This document shows, one piece after another, positions 9,958 to 18,738 of a DNA stretch of 64,000 bases. The stretch's first letter is position 1. Each line of letters begins with the position of its first letter. A program made the translations under genes and the position numbers. The notes under the pieces are model-generated. The model was not told the origin of the DNA. It saw only the letters and a list, made by a program, of their open reading frames with translations, and searched no databases. Source of the stretch: Candidatus Obscuribacterales bacterium (GTDB lineage: Bacteria; Cyanobacteriota; Vampirovibrionia; Obscuribacterales; Obscuribacteraceae); contig JAHBVO010000001.1 in NCBI GenBank assembly GCA_019637435.1, forward strand, positions 1,798,001 through 1,862,000, given 5' to 3'.

Positions 9958-9984
9958 AGGCAGCGTTTCAGTTAGAAGCTGCCT
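9958..9984 (+). other. Small hairpin between nitronate monooxygenase and secreted protein genes
   Basis: AGGCAGC and GCTGCCT form a 7-bp inverted repeat with a 13-nt loop. There is no following T-run, so it is not a clear terminator; it may be part of the 5' leader of the gene at 10021. Confidence 0.35.
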
Positions 9985-10020
9985 GGAAGCAGACGGTAGT
10001 TGGTTCAGACGTAACGGCTA

Positions 10021-11361
10021 ATGATTACGTGGGATTCCGGAAAGGTATTTCGTAAGCGAAGCACTGTGGTGGTGGTCGCGCTCTGCGGCGCGATTCTAAA
10101 CAGCCAGGGCGCTTTCGCAATCGATGATAAGGATTTGCCCTCTTTCTTAAGACCTACCAAAACCGAAGAAAATGAGAGTGCAAAGGCTGATGAGTTGTCT
10201 GATGCGCCGGAGGAGAAACCTTCAGAGAAGCGAGGAAAGAAAGGAAAGCGGCGAAAGTCGGAAGACTCTCATTCTGAGCGTTCTTCCCGGAAGAAGGATG
10301 AGGCGGTCGAGTCCAGTTCTTCTAAATCGGAAGATGTTTCATCTGACAAAACTGGCATGGAGTCTGAATTAGGGGCGGCATCACCGCCTGTAATGACGGC
10401 TGACCCGATTGAGACCGCAGCTGCTGGATCTTCATCACGACCGCCTTTGCAAGGCTCCGCCGAGGTCATGGAAGTAATTTTGGATGAACAACCTCTGTTC
10501 AAAGAAGCTCGTGCCTCAATCGAAAAGGAAGATTACGGTAGGGCGATTGGATATTTGCAGCAACTGCAGGCGCAGTTCGGCGAGGGCTACGAGCCGCTTA
10601 AGGCGGAGTGCATGTATTACGAAGCCGGCTGCCATCAGAAGTTGAGTCGCCAGAATGCAGCAATGGACACTTATCACAAGGCATTCGAGTTGTTCGAGAA
10701 ATATGACTCGTCCAATCCGTTGAAGGGCAAAGCCTGGAATGACTATTTCCGCTTGAAGCACCCGACTAAGCTTCAGGGCAATGTCGCTGAGCAAGCACCG
10801 CTCGGGATTTTGATGCCGCAGAGAGCCCAGATCGCGATCGATCCGAATGCGGTGTTGGAAGTTCGAGACAATAATCGGGATATTCCGGTTTTGTCCGTCA
10901 ACGATAAGGCGGTTTTACCGCTTATCGTCAAAGAATGCTTTTCTGACATGAATTGTCTGGAAACCGCTGAAATCGGCTCCAACGTTACCAACGCTACGCA
11001 ACGCTGGATGCCGCTCATGGTCTACGGTAAAGCAGCAGCGTTTGGCATGAATAGTTCCGGTACAGGACATCCCGCGTTCAAAGCCAAGGTTAATGGCCGC
11101 ATGTACACTTTCGATGTCGTCCTTCCAAACATGGGGCAAGGTCTGCGAAAAATTTTGCTTGTGACGAACATGGAGAAGATTTGTGCTGTCGATGTTGATT
11201 CTTTTGATACCTGGCTTTTGCGGATGACAAAGGCCAAGGATGGCAGAATTTTGACGGCTCGCTGGTTTAAGCTGACGCATATTAAACCGCATGTGCCTGT
11301 CGTTTCCCCCGCAGCGAATCCGCAGCAGTTCTTGCACCCCAATAGCAAACGGAATTGGTGA
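10021..11361 (+). CDS. Secreted protein with charged linker and TPR-like region
   Basis: 446 residues. A basic N-terminus and hydrophobic core (residues 14-33, ending GAFA) form a signal peptide. A strongly charged, Ser/Lys/Glu-rich low-complexity segment follows (about 45-120). Residues 155-240 contain helical pairs like tetratricopeptide repeats (KEDYGRAIGYLQQLQAQF, YEAGCHQKLSRQNAAMDTYHKAF). The C-terminal ~190 residues are not recognised. It ends just before a strong terminator at 11385. Probably an exported protein-protein interaction protein; no enzymatic role is visible. Confidence 0.8.
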   Translation: MITWDSGKVFRKRSTVVVVALCGAILNSQGAFAIDDKDLPSFLRPTKTEENESAKADELSDAPEEKPSEKRGKKGKRRKSEDSHSERSSRKKDEAVESSSSKSEDVSSDKTGMESELGAASPPVMTADPIETAAAGSSSRPPLQGSAEVMEVILDEQPLFKEARASIEKEDYGRAIGYLQQLQAQFGEGYEPLKAECMYYEAGCHQKLSRQNAAMDTYHKAFELFEKYDSSNPLKGKAWNDYFRLKHPTKLQGNVAEQAPLGILMPQRAQIAIDPNAVLEVRDNNRDIPVLSVNDKAVLPLIVKECFSDMNCLETAEIGSNVTNATQRWMPLMVYGKAAAFGMNSSGTGHPAFKAKVNGRMYTFDVVLPNMGQGLRKILLVTNMEKICAVDVDSFDTWLLRMTKAKDGRILTARWFKLTHIKPHVPVVSPAANPQQFLHPNSKRNW

Positions 11362-11384
11362 TCGTTCCCGGTTTCCTCCAAATG

Positions 11385-11416
11385 TTGAAAGGACAGTCCG
11401 TCGACCGTCCTTTCAA
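11385..11416 (+). terminator. Rho-independent-type hairpin after the 10021 gene
   Basis: TTGAAAGGAC and GTCCTTTCAA are a perfect 10-bp inverted repeat, with an inner GTC/GAC extension after one mismatch. It sits 24 nt after the stop. The T-run is weak, so efficiency is uncertain. Confidence 0.65.
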
Positions 11417-11504
11417 TTATCGCGTGGTGCTAAGGTCGCGATTTAACCTGTGCGCTTAATAACTGGGGTATTGTTTATCAGCGCGTGCGAAGTGTTCTTC
11501 GAAA

Positions 11505-14366
11505 TCAGAGTCCTCCTCCGAGACCTCCATAGTTGTTTATGATAAATGTTCCGAACAAGTGGGCGATGGTTGGTGCCACCAGAATTAGTATCGCTGCTTT
11601 CGCGAGTCGCTGGTTGCTGAGCGGTTTTTTCCCTTTAACAAAGAGAAACCCAACGATGCACGCAATAACAAATGTCAGAGCGGTGGCAAACCTGGAGAGA
11701 TCGCGGGCGGTATCATATCCGAAATCCGCAATTTGACCTATTTCGTTTGACTGTCCATAGCGTGGATCAACGGGAGCTCCCACCAATCCTCCTCCTCTGG
11801 CTGTCTGCGGGCGGACCGAGTTAAAGACCTTTTTTCGATTCACCTCGAATTCTCTTTGTTGTTTGTCGTTTTCGAAAACGATGGCTCCTGTCGCTGGAGT
11901 TACCACGCGGTAGGTTGAGCCCAGAGCTACAGCTGCAGCGTCCTCATCCTTATTGAGTAGTTTTGATACTTCGTCGCGCGCCCACAACGCTGTAATTTGA
12001 TTGGCTATCGCAGGATCTGCAGTTAGAGTCTGAGGTTGTGCGGTCGTAACCGAACGCTGCAACACCGTCGTGGTGCCGTTATCTAATCGAGAAATGAACG
12101 CTTTCAGTTCTTCGCCGCTGTGGATCGCAACTGACTCGATCGATAATTGATTGGAAACATCATCGTTGTCGATCGAGTTAAGGAGTTCGTTGGGCTCTTT
12201 GATTGAATCGGATTTGCTGTCGACTTTCGCCACAGTAGGCGACATTCGCAAATCATATAATCGGACGGGGTTAACGAGATCAAGCGCCTGTTTCTCCATT
12301 CCTGCGTAGGAAATAGGCTGCGGACCATGAATCCACAAGACCGCGTTGCCGGGTCTCTCTGCTGCTACCTCAAGGGCTTCTCTAAGGTAGCTCCGGTTGT
12401 CCTGACCTCCGATGAACGCTTCCTTGGTGATTTTAGGTAAAGCTGCTTGTAGCGGTTGGGGGACAATTTCTCTGGTGTCGAAATCCTTTGAAGGCTGTTC
12501 TTCAACCAGGTACACGATTGGATTCAACTTCTCTGGGATGCTGCTGAGCAGATGCCTTATCTGCTCGATATCCGACTTAAGAGCATCCGACATGTCGATA
12601 ACGATCGACAGATTGCGCACGGCGCCGGCTGAGACCTTCCGAAGTTGTTGAACGAGATATCTTTTATTGGGCGAGGTGACGTCTGGGACTATCACCATAA
12701 GTGGTGCATCAGGGCGCCGTACTTTGATCGACTTCATTCCCTTTAAATTATCGTTGATCTTCAAAATTCCATTGAATACATAACCGTTTGATTGCTTGGA
12801 ACACGCAACGCCTGGAATTTCTTCTGCAAGTACTTCCGCTGATTGCAGGGAGAAACGGTGGCGTTTGGGTTGAGAGAAATTGCTGCTCAGAATGCGAGGC
12901 AACTGCATGCACGCTGTTTTCGTTTCAGTTGTCGAAAGGGGCAGTTTGAAACCAATCCTTAGCTTCATATCTCGGCCGTCTCCAGGAACTGGAAAACACC
13001 GAATAAGAACTTTATCGTCCGATGTCATCTTTACTAGAAGCGGATCGCGCCGGGCGTTGACAATCTCCTCGTACGCTGCAGATGCGCGCCCAGCTGAGGC
13101 GAAAATTGCTTCGCGCTGGTTGCCATCCACCCATAGTGTCGCCTGCGATACCACGGCACCCGGAGGAATTTCCAATTCAGCGCGAGCTTCCTGGTCCATC
13201 CCTGTTGAATTGTGTAGAACGAATGTCCAGTTTAAGTCTCCCGATAGGCTCGCTGGACTTATATTGCCGTTCAACTGGGATTTAGCCAGTGCTAAGCCGC
13301 TGATCTCAGTTCCTACATTTTGATTGTAATGCGGTTCGTCGCTCTGAGAACGAGAGAGCTCGAATGGTTTACCTGTAACTCTAAAATATAGGTTGCGGTC
13401 TAATTCGGTTGCCGCATCGAATCCGCGGTTGGGAAGCAGCATCTCGGCCAGTGCGAAACCGCTTGTGGGACTTGATGATGGACGGAGATCTTCATCCGTA
13501 GCTAATTTGCGTAAGCTTGCGATCGATTCGATTTGTTTTTCTGTAGAACCGTTTTTCGCGTCGGACACTAGCGATTGAACATAAATTGATCGCCCCATCG
13601 GCGTGAGAACAAACAGCAGCGCAAGTAGTCCACCAAGAATTGAAAAGGTTGTTGTGATGCGGCTTATATTTGTTTCGGTTTTTCTCCAGAGCTCGATGTT
13701 TAAACAAGTGGCGGCAAATAGCAGAGCTGGGGATGCGCAAAGAAGCAGCATCCATCCTAATTTGCAGGAGGGAGCACCAGTCGTAACGAACATCGAGGCC
13801 AGCCAGATAAGTGTCCAAGAACCTGAGAGCCCGAGCGCGAGACCGTTCATCAGTCCGACCACGCGAGGATGAGCAATGTAGCGCTTACGGACAGAACTCC
13901 AAACTGCAAAATTGAAGAACGGAACAATCAATAGAAGCAGCAACTTCCCCACGAGTTCAAGCATGTTGCCTGGAGGGGAGGTTGCTAGAGAGAAAACGCC
14001 ATAGCTCAGAAGACTGATGCCAGGAATAATAACGCCAAGCGTAAGAACAAAAACGCCTTCGAAAGGAGCGGCGAATGCGTCAAATTCTTTGTTCGCCCGG
14101 AATAAGAAACGCTCGGCAATTACGTGAAATGCGACAGCCAAAGCTGACAAAATCGTAAATGCTGCGAGAAAAATAACTGGTGTTTTGAGCAAACACACTG
14201 AGGTTGCGAAAAATATCGCGATAATTGAAAGGTACAGTGACGGCTCTTTGAAAATAGTTTGCTTGCCGCCTTCGTAGCCACTGATCTTGATTTCTGTGAT
14301 TTCTAGATTCTCTGATGCTTCTGACGGGGTGTCAGGTTCTGATGGCTTGTCTATTGTGGTTGTCAT
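11505..14366 (-). CDS. Integral membrane protein with VIT and VWA-like domains
   Basis: 953 residues. About seven membrane segments lie between residues 40 and 260. A vault/inter-alpha-trypsin (VIT) domain spans about 375-490 (WTFVLHNSTGMDQEARAELEIPPGAVVS..., SAAYEEIV, DPLLVK). A VWA-like region follows around 560-720 (LSIVIDMSDA, where the MIDAS DxSxS is only partly kept), and two membrane segments near the C-terminus. This architecture resembles the membrane VIT proteins linked to exosortase systems (PEP-CTERM/XrtN type). However, I see no sorting signal at its C-terminus, which ends in Gly-rich sequence, and no exosortase gene nearby. GGAGG is 7-8 nt before the ATG. Likely an envelope protein; function unknown. 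Confidence 0.85.
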   Translation of the reverse strand: MTTTIDKPSEPDTPSEASENLEITEIKISGYEGGKQTIFKEPSLYLSIIAIFFATSVCLLKTPVIFLAAFTILSALAVAFHVIAERFLFRANKEFDAFAAPFEGVFVLTLGVIIPGISLLSYGVFSLATSPPGNMLELVGKLLLLLIVPFFNFAVWSSVRKRYIAHPRVVGLMNGLALGLSGSWTLIWLASMFVTTGAPSCKLGWMLLLCASPALLFAATCLNIELWRKTETNISRITTTFSILGGLLALLFVLTPMGRSIYVQSLVSDAKNGSTEKQIESIASLRKLATDEDLRPSSSPTSGFALAEMLLPNRGFDAATELDRNLYFRVTGKPFELSRSQSDEPHYNQNVGTEISGLALAKSQLNGNISPASLSGDLNWTFVLHNSTGMDQEARAELEIPPGAVVSQATLWVDGNQREAIFASAGRASAAYEEIVNARRDPLLVKMTSDDKVLIRCFPVPGDGRDMKLRIGFKLPLSTTETKTACMQLPRILSSNFSQPKRHRFSLQSAEVLAEEIPGVACSKQSNGYVFNGILKINDNLKGMKSIKVRRPDAPLMVIVPDVTSPNKRYLVQQLRKVSAGAVRNLSIVIDMSDALKSDIEQIRHLLSSIPEKLNPIVYLVEEQPSKDFDTREIVPQPLQAALPKITKEAFIGGQDNRSYLREALEVAAERPGNAVLWIHGPQPISYAGMEKQALDLVNPVRLYDLRMSPTVAKVDSKSDSIKEPNELLNSIDNDDVSNQLSIESVAIHSGEELKAFISRLDNGTTTVLQRSVTTAQPQTLTADPAIANQITALWARDEVSKLLNKDEDAAAVALGSTYRVVTPATGAIVFENDKQQREFEVNRKKVFNSVRPQTARGGGLVGAPVDPRYGQSNEIGQIADFGYDTARDLSRFATALTFVIACIVGFLFVKGKKPLSNQRLAKAAILILVAPTIAHLFGTFIINNYGGLGGGL

Positions 14367-14595
14367 TGAATATCCTCCAAATCGGAGTGAGAAACGAGGC
14401 GCGAGTATGCCAACGCTCGATCATTTTGAGATCGGGCAAAAGCCGCACTTAGAGCTAATCTCTAAGCGTCAAGTTTGAGGTGGGTGTCTGCATTATGAGT
14501 CCTGGAGGCGTGTCTCGCAAGTCCGCCGCTGCGAGCCTAGTCGTATAACCCGCATGGGAAGAGAGGTTTTGCGAAGTCAATTCGCGCCTTGACGC

Positions 14596-14628
14596 GTGAT
14601 TACACGATGGGCGTCGTCGTGTAATCAC
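14596..14628. promoter_or_regulatory. Perfect 12-bp inverted repeat (operator or structured leader)
   Basis: GTGATTACACGA and TCGTGTAATCAC are exact reverse complements separated by 9 nt. There is no T-run on either side, so it is not an intrinsic terminator. Its position between divergent genes suggests a binding site for a dimeric regulator or a stable RNA hairpin. Confidence 0.55.
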
Positions 14629-14762
14629 TACTGATCGAACGTTGTTTGAATCGGACCGGAAGCGTTACGGATTTCTTGAACATGAGCACAAAATCATAAG
14701 TCGTTTAATGCCGCTGTGAACTGGCAATCGGGCTTAACAGATCACACACCCCACACAATTTA

Positions 14763-14791
14763 TTGATAAAGGAACGCGATCCTCTTTAATA
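14763..14791 (+). promoter_or_regulatory. Probable sigma70-type promoter for the glycosyltransferase gene
   Basis: -35 TTGATA at 14763-14768 and -10 TTTAAT/TTAATA at 14785-14791 with 16-17 bp spacing, 21 nt before the ATG at 14812. Confidence 0.5.
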
Positions 14792-14811
14792 CTGCTACGC
14801 AGTTTGGTAGT

Positions 14812-16539
14812 ATGTCGAACCTCTGCAGGTTGGTGTTTTCGCAGATCTATATGTTGCCGACTTCCAAAGCTTCCACTCGTAGCAACTATCAACAGTCCGC
14901 TCAGGTCGACCGTTCAAAACTGTCGGACCTGAAGCTCATGAGTTTGATTGTTGTAGTCGGCTGTTTGATGTTTTTACCGGCGCTGGGTGCGACCGGGATT
15001 TTGAACACCACCGATGCTTACTATGCGGAAGCTGCGCGGGAGATGTTGAATCGTGGCGATTTCATCACGCCCTACTTAAACTACGAACCGTATTATTTCA
15101 AACCGATTTTGACCTACTGGGTGATAATCGCATCCTACCTCACGTTTGGCATAAACACTTTCGCTTCACGTCTTCCATCGGCCCTCTCCTGCATTGCAAC
15201 CTCGCTTGCAATTTTCTCTCTGACCAAAGCTTTCATTGGACGCAGAGCCGCTTTGATGGCAGCTCTTGCTCTGCTGTCTATGCCCTTAGTATCCGTGGTT
15301 GGTCATGTTTCAATTCCGGATACACCGCTACTTCTTCTCACGACGGTTTCCAGCTTGCTCTTGCTCGGCGCCCTCATACGTGGCGACAGCAAGGGTTTGA
15401 TTCCAGCTTACGCATGCCTTGGTCTGGCAATGTTGAGCAAAGGACCGCTGGCGCTCGCGTTTGTCGGTGCGTGCGTGGGCGGCTTTCTCCTCGTAAGCAG
15501 TCGATCCCTCGATCATTTTAAGCAGAGACTTCTGTCTCTTAAACCGATTCTCGCTGTTGCGGTATCGCTTCTGGTGGCACTTCCCTGGTTTGCCGCCGTG
15601 CATTTGTCTTCCAACGGTGCTTTCACGCAATTCTTTTTCATTCAGCAAAACTTTGGGCGACTGTCCGGGCAGTTTCAATCGCACAATAATCCGGCATGGT
15701 TTTACGTTCCGTATCTGGCTGGTGGCTTTCTGCCATGGCTTCCAATGCTGCTCAGTGCGCCAGTAATTCTCCGCCCTCGATTCGAGAAGCGTCTGTCGGA
15801 CAGCCCGCGAGTACAAATGACCGTAGCGTCGCTGTGCTGGTTGTTTGGAACGCTCGGGTTATTGCTTGTCTCGTCCTCGAAAGTCGCCCACTATTTGCTT
15901 CCAATCGCCTCTCCAATCGCAATTTTGAGCGGATTGTATTTTGACGCTGTTCTAAAACTCGGCCGACGCCGATTTGTTCTGTGGGTGGCACCGGTTATGG
16001 TGCTTGCTTGTGTCGGTGGCCTTTTCGCTTTCCCTCGCCTTTTTGAAAACGAGGGGCAGTTGCAAACCCTTGCTTCGGTTTTTGTCTCTCTGCTTATAGT
16101 CGGCTACACCGCATATGGTGCGTTTATCTACAAGTCTCAAATGCGGCTTGGCGTAGCTCTTTTGTTTGCCTGGAGTTTGCTCGACTGCGGATTGTTGGTG
16201 CCGGTTGCGATTCAGCAGACCTACCGCCGTGCTAACGAAGAGTTTGTTTCTCTCGTAAAGCAAGCCAGTAAGGATAAGAATTCAGTAATTGCCGTTCGCG
16301 CGAATGACAGCGCTACCGCCGCTTTCTATGCGGGCAAGAAGATTTACGAGATTGAAGGACCGTTAGATTGCAAGAAAATTGTGGACACCACCCAGGGACC
16401 GCACTACTTTATTTTTGATGATAAGACGAATTCTCTTTTGCAACCATTTATCCCGGGGTCTCCTCGCGTGATCAGTACGGATGGTAAATGGAATTTGATC
16501 CTTGTTGAAAACGACGCTGCATCGAGTTCTTCAAACTAA
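14812..16539 (+). CDS. GT39/ArnT-like membrane glycosyltransferase
   Basis: 575 residues with about ten to twelve membrane segments. After the first segment the periplasmic loop reads NTTDAYYAEAAREML...GDFITPYLNYEPYYFKPILTYW. This is the signature of the GT-C fold family that includes ArnT and protein O-mannosyltransferases. These enzymes move a sugar from a polyprenyl-phosphate donor to lipid A, glycans or proteins outside the membrane. The acceptor is unknown; giant adhesins nearby are a speculative candidate. ATG at 14812 lacks a strong Shine-Dalgarno site; in-frame ATGs at 14851 and 14938 are alternatives, the last just before the first membrane segment. The gene ends 37 bp before the serS promoter. 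Confidence 0.88.
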   Translation: MSNLCRLVFSQIYMLPTSKASTRSNYQQSAQVDRSKLSDLKLMSLIVVVGCLMFLPALGATGILNTTDAYYAEAAREMLNRGDFITPYLNYEPYYFKPILTYWVIIASYLTFGINTFASRLPSALSCIATSLAIFSLTKAFIGRRAALMAALALLSMPLVSVVGHVSIPDTPLLLLTTVSSLLLLGALIRGDSKGLIPAYACLGLAMLSKGPLALAFVGACVGGFLLVSSRSLDHFKQRLLSLKPILAVAVSLLVALPWFAAVHLSSNGAFTQFFFIQQNFGRLSGQFQSHNNPAWFYVPYLAGGFLPWLPMLLSAPVILRPRFEKRLSDSPRVQMTVASLCWLFGTLGLLLVSSSKVAHYLLPIASPIAILSGLYFDAVLKLGRRRFVLWVAPVMVLACVGGLFAFPRLFENEGQLQTLASVFVSLLIVGYTAYGAFIYKSQMRLGVALLFAWSLLDCGLLVPVAIQQTYRRANEEFVSLVKQASKDKNSVIAVRANDSATAAFYAGKKIYEIEGPLDCKKIVDTTQGPHYFIFDDKTNSLLQPFIPGSPRVISTDGKWNLILVENDAASSSSN

Positions 16540-16576
16540 CTTTTCCTGTGCATTTCAATTTCGTGTTTACCTTTCG

Positions 16577-16605
16577 TTGACAAAGGCGAGTTTCGCTCAG
16601 ATACT
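16577..16605 (+). promoter_or_regulatory. serS operon promoter
   Basis: -35 TTGACA (16577-16582), a 17-bp spacer, and -10 GATACT (16600-16605). Transcription would start about 16612, which is the A of the leader-peptide ATG, so the leader peptide would be translated from a leaderless 5' end. Confidence 0.7.
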
Positions 16606-16611
16606 GAGAAT

Positions 16612-16656
16612 ATGAACAAAGCAGCACATCGCAACTCGTCTTCCTCGTCCCAATAG
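16612..16656 (+). CDS. Ser-rich leader peptide controlling serS attenuation
   Basis: A 14-codon ORF, MNKAAHRNSSSSSQ, ends in TAG at 16654. Five consecutive Ser codons (16636-16650) use TCG, TCT, TCC, TCG, TCC, all from the UCN box. The ORF begins six nt after the -10 box and ends just before hairpins that can form either an antiterminator or a terminator ahead of serS. The arrangement is that of trp/his/pheST leader peptides: low Ser-tRNA(Ser) should stall the ribosome on the Ser run and favour read-through into serS. There is no Shine-Dalgarno site. Regulation is inferred from sequence; the ORF and structures are directly visible. Confidence 0.85.
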   Translation: MNKAAHRNSSSSSQ

Positions 16657-16728
16657 GACGCGGGAGTTTGTTCATCTAATTTGTTTTATTGAACAAAGAA
16701 GCCCGCTTAAACGAAAGCGAGGCTTTTT
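16640..16728 (+). promoter_or_regulatory. Serine-responsive transcription attenuator of serS
   Basis: Three mutually exclusive hairpins are visible. (1:2) 16640-16650 pairs with 16656-16666 (CTTCC-T-CGTCC / GGACG-C-GGGAG, one G-U and one mismatch), with the leader stop codon in and next to the loop. (2:3) Antiterminator: 16660-16664 GCGGG with 16702-16706 CCCGC, plus 16667-16673 TTTGTTC with 16691-16697 GAACAAA. (3:4) Terminator at 16701-16723 followed by TTTTT. A ribosome at the stop codon would mask segment 2 and allow termination. A ribosome stalled at the first Ser codons leaves segment 2 free to form the antiterminator. Confidence 0.85.
16701..16728 (+). terminator. Attenuator terminator upstream of serS
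   Basis: GCCCGCTT pairs with AAGCG-A-GGC (one bulged A, 6-nt loop), giving an 8-bp stem followed by five T residues at 16724-16728. It lies 34 nt before the serS start, so its natural role is conditional termination. Confidence 0.85.
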
Positions 16729-16762
16729 GCATTGTAGTGCCTCGCGTATTATTGGAGGAACT

Positions 16763-18025
16763 ATGATTGATTTTGAAGAAGTAAAACGACAGCAAGCTAA
16801 TTATCGAAAGGCGATTCTCAGCAAGCGAATTCCGCTCGATTTCGATACTCTTTTGCGGGTCGCAGAGGATCGGAGGACCGCCCGCCGAGTCGTCGATGAT
16901 CTCAGGCGCGAACGTAATCAGATCACTGCTCTGGTGGCAGCTGGAACTGCGCGCGCAGAGAACATTGAGAAAGGTCGTGCTGTCGGTGAACGGCTAAAAG
17001 CGGAAGAAGCGCAACTGTTTGAATTGGAAAAAAGCTATCGCAAATTGGCTGCGCTCTTGCCTGGAATTCCGGCTCCAGAGGTTCCCGAGGGTGAAACAGA
17101 TGCGGATAACGTCGAAGTCAGAAAGCATGGAAAACCAACAATTTTTGATTTCGAGTTTCGAGATCATCTTGAGCTGGTCGCGTTGCATAAGATGGCAAAC
17201 TTCGAGGGTGCTAGAGAAATTGCAGGTTCAAGAGCGTATGCGCTGATCGGAATTGGAGCGTTGCTTGAAAATGCCGTTCTGCAGTTTGCTCTGAGCCACA
17301 TTGTGAAGAAAGGCTTCACTCCAGTCCTTCCGCCGTTGTTGGTGAACGAAACCGCAATGTTTGGTACCGGATATTTTCCTCTCGGAGAGGACAGTGCCTA
17401 TCATCTCGAAAAGGACAATCTATTTTTGACCGGAACGTCTGAGGTTGGTGCTGTAGCAATACATGCGAATGAAACCGTCAATCAAGTCGATTTGCCACGG
17501 AGATATGTTGGAATTTCGCCGTGTTTTCGCCGCGAGGCAGGTGCAGCAGGACGAGACACCAAGGGCTTTTATAGAGTGCATCAGTTTCAAAAAGTGGAGC
17601 AGGTTGTCTTTTGTTCAAATGATCCCGAAGTATCACGTGTGGAGCATGATGCGCTTCTGCAAAACGCCGAGGAGATTGTGCAAGCTCTTGAGCTTCCCTA
17701 TCGCGTGGTGGCAGTTTGCACCGGTGACATGGGGCTTGGTCAAGTGCGCAAGCATGACATCGAAACATGGATGCCCAGCCGAAATAGCTACGGCGAAACG
17801 CATTCATGTTCAACCTTCCATGACTTTCAGGCTCGTCGTTTGAACATTCACTATCGCGATGCCGATGGTAAAAAGCATTTTGTTCACACTTTGAATAACA
17901 CGGCGATTGCATCACCGAGAATTTTGATAGCTCTCCTTGAGAATCATCAAAACAGAGACGGTAGCATAAATGTACCCAGGGCTCTCAGACCATTTCTTGG
18001 CGGAATGGAGATGATCGAGTTGTAA
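16763..18025 (+). CDS. serS: Seryl-tRNA synthetase
   Basis: 420 residues; charges tRNA-Ser with serine in the cytoplasm. The N-terminal ~110 residues form the long tRNA-binding helical arm. The class II core has motif 2 (CFRREAGAAGRDTKGFYRVHQFQKVE, residues about 255-280), the SYGETHSCSTFHDFQARR segment, and motif 3 ending NRDGSINVPRALRPFLGG. Motif 1 lies around VLPPLLV. The substrate-loop FLTGTSEVGAVAIHANE differs slightly from the usual T-A-E-V version (here T-S-E-V) but keeps the Glu. ATG at 16763 has GGAGGAA 2 nt upstream of its spacer; the frame extends to a TTG at 16727 that lies inside the terminator and is rejected. Expression is probably set by the Ser leader-peptide attenuator directly upstream. 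Confidence 0.95.
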   Translation: MIDFEEVKRQQANYRKAILSKRIPLDFDTLLRVAEDRRTARRVVDDLRRERNQITALVAAGTARAENIEKGRAVGERLKAEEAQLFELEKSYRKLAALLPGIPAPEVPEGETDADNVEVRKHGKPTIFDFEFRDHLELVALHKMANFEGAREIAGSRAYALIGIGALLENAVLQFALSHIVKKGFTPVLPPLLVNETAMFGTGYFPLGEDSAYHLEKDNLFLTGTSEVGAVAIHANETVNQVDLPRRYVGISPCFRREAGAAGRDTKGFYRVHQFQKVEQVVFCSNDPEVSRVEHDALLQNAEEIVQALELPYRVVAVCTGDMGLGQVRKHDIETWMPSRNSYGETHSCSTFHDFQARRLNIHYRDADGKKHFVHTLNNTAIASPRILIALLENHQNRDGSINVPRALRPFLGGMEMIEL

Positions 18026-18063
18026 TCTAAACCATCCGGTGGCGGTTTCTCGTAGACCTGAGG

Positions 18064-18627
18064 CTATGGCATTATGGATCCAAGGAATGACAGGAAGAGC
18101 AGTCCGCCACCAATGACGATGGCAACCCAATTCATCACAGAGAACTTGGAGTTGGGTTCGCCTTCACTCGTTGTCGTTGCCATGCGGTTAATCAATTGAA
18201 TCGCAGGAAGCAGAGCGATGAAGGCAAACGTTGAAAGGTTTGAAATCGGTTCCGGTGCTTTCCACGTGAGAGTGACGATGATCCAAGCGGCAGCCAGCAT
18301 TCCAGCAGGCATATTATTCATGACACCCCTGTCATTTGCTACTTGTCGGATTTCTTTCAGCAGCTCATATATAAAAATGTACGCAAAAAATGCTCTCCAA
18401 AACGAATGCAATTTGCGACCTGTTCGTTCGCTGATAAGCTGCCAGTTTTTGTACTGCCAAAAAAGTTCGTAAAGTCCAAATGTGCACATGGACATCACAA
18501 TAAATTTCAATGGGGAGACACTGAAGAACAAACGCCCACTATATAGTTGAGGCTCAAGCGTGCTCTCTTCGCTCGATGGGCTTGTCTTGAGCTTTTCGCT
18601 AACCTTTTGTTCTTGCTCGTTGTCCAT
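18064..18627 (-). CDS. DUF4234-like membrane protein
   Basis: 187 residues from ATG at 18627. After a polar N-terminus, the region SPLKFIVMSMCTFGLYELFWQYKNWQLI matches the first segment of DUF4234-type membrane domains (small helical membrane domain, T.G.Y...W...W). About four membrane segments follow. The frame stays open up to 18807, but a -10-like TATAAT (18661-18666, minus strand) lies inside that extension and the extension encodes repetitive sequence, so the internal ATG with AGG 8 nt upstream is preferred. It is convergent with serS. Function unknown. Confidence 0.75.
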   Translation of the reverse strand: MDNEQEQKVSEKLKTSPSSEESTLEPQLYSGRLFFSVSPLKFIVMSMCTFGLYELFWQYKNWQLISERTGRKLHSFWRAFFAYIFIYELLKEIRQVANDRGVMNNMPAGMLAAAWIIVTLTWKAPEPISNLSTFAFIALLPAIQLINRMATTTSEGEPNSKFSVMNWVAIVIGGGLLFLSFLGSIMP

Positions 18628-18738
18628 GGTGTGCCTACTGGTTTGATTCGCGTTTGGGACATTATATAAGTGAGCGGTGAATGAGGATGTTTGATGTTCG
18701 TGCTCGTGAATGTTTTCTTCCTCATATAGCCATATGCC

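Larger units (their letters stand above)
14367..14811. other. 445-bp divergent intergenic region
   Basis: Lies between the VIT gene and the glycosyltransferase gene. It holds the 12-bp perfect inverted repeat at 14596-14628 and a probable promoter at 14763-14791 for the glycosyltransferase. I see no supported ORF or RNA gene in the rest. Confidence 0.6.

Noticed and set aside
16540..16762. T-box leader before serS
   Set aside because: No T-box sequence or specifier stem; the region is explained better by a leader-peptide attenuator.
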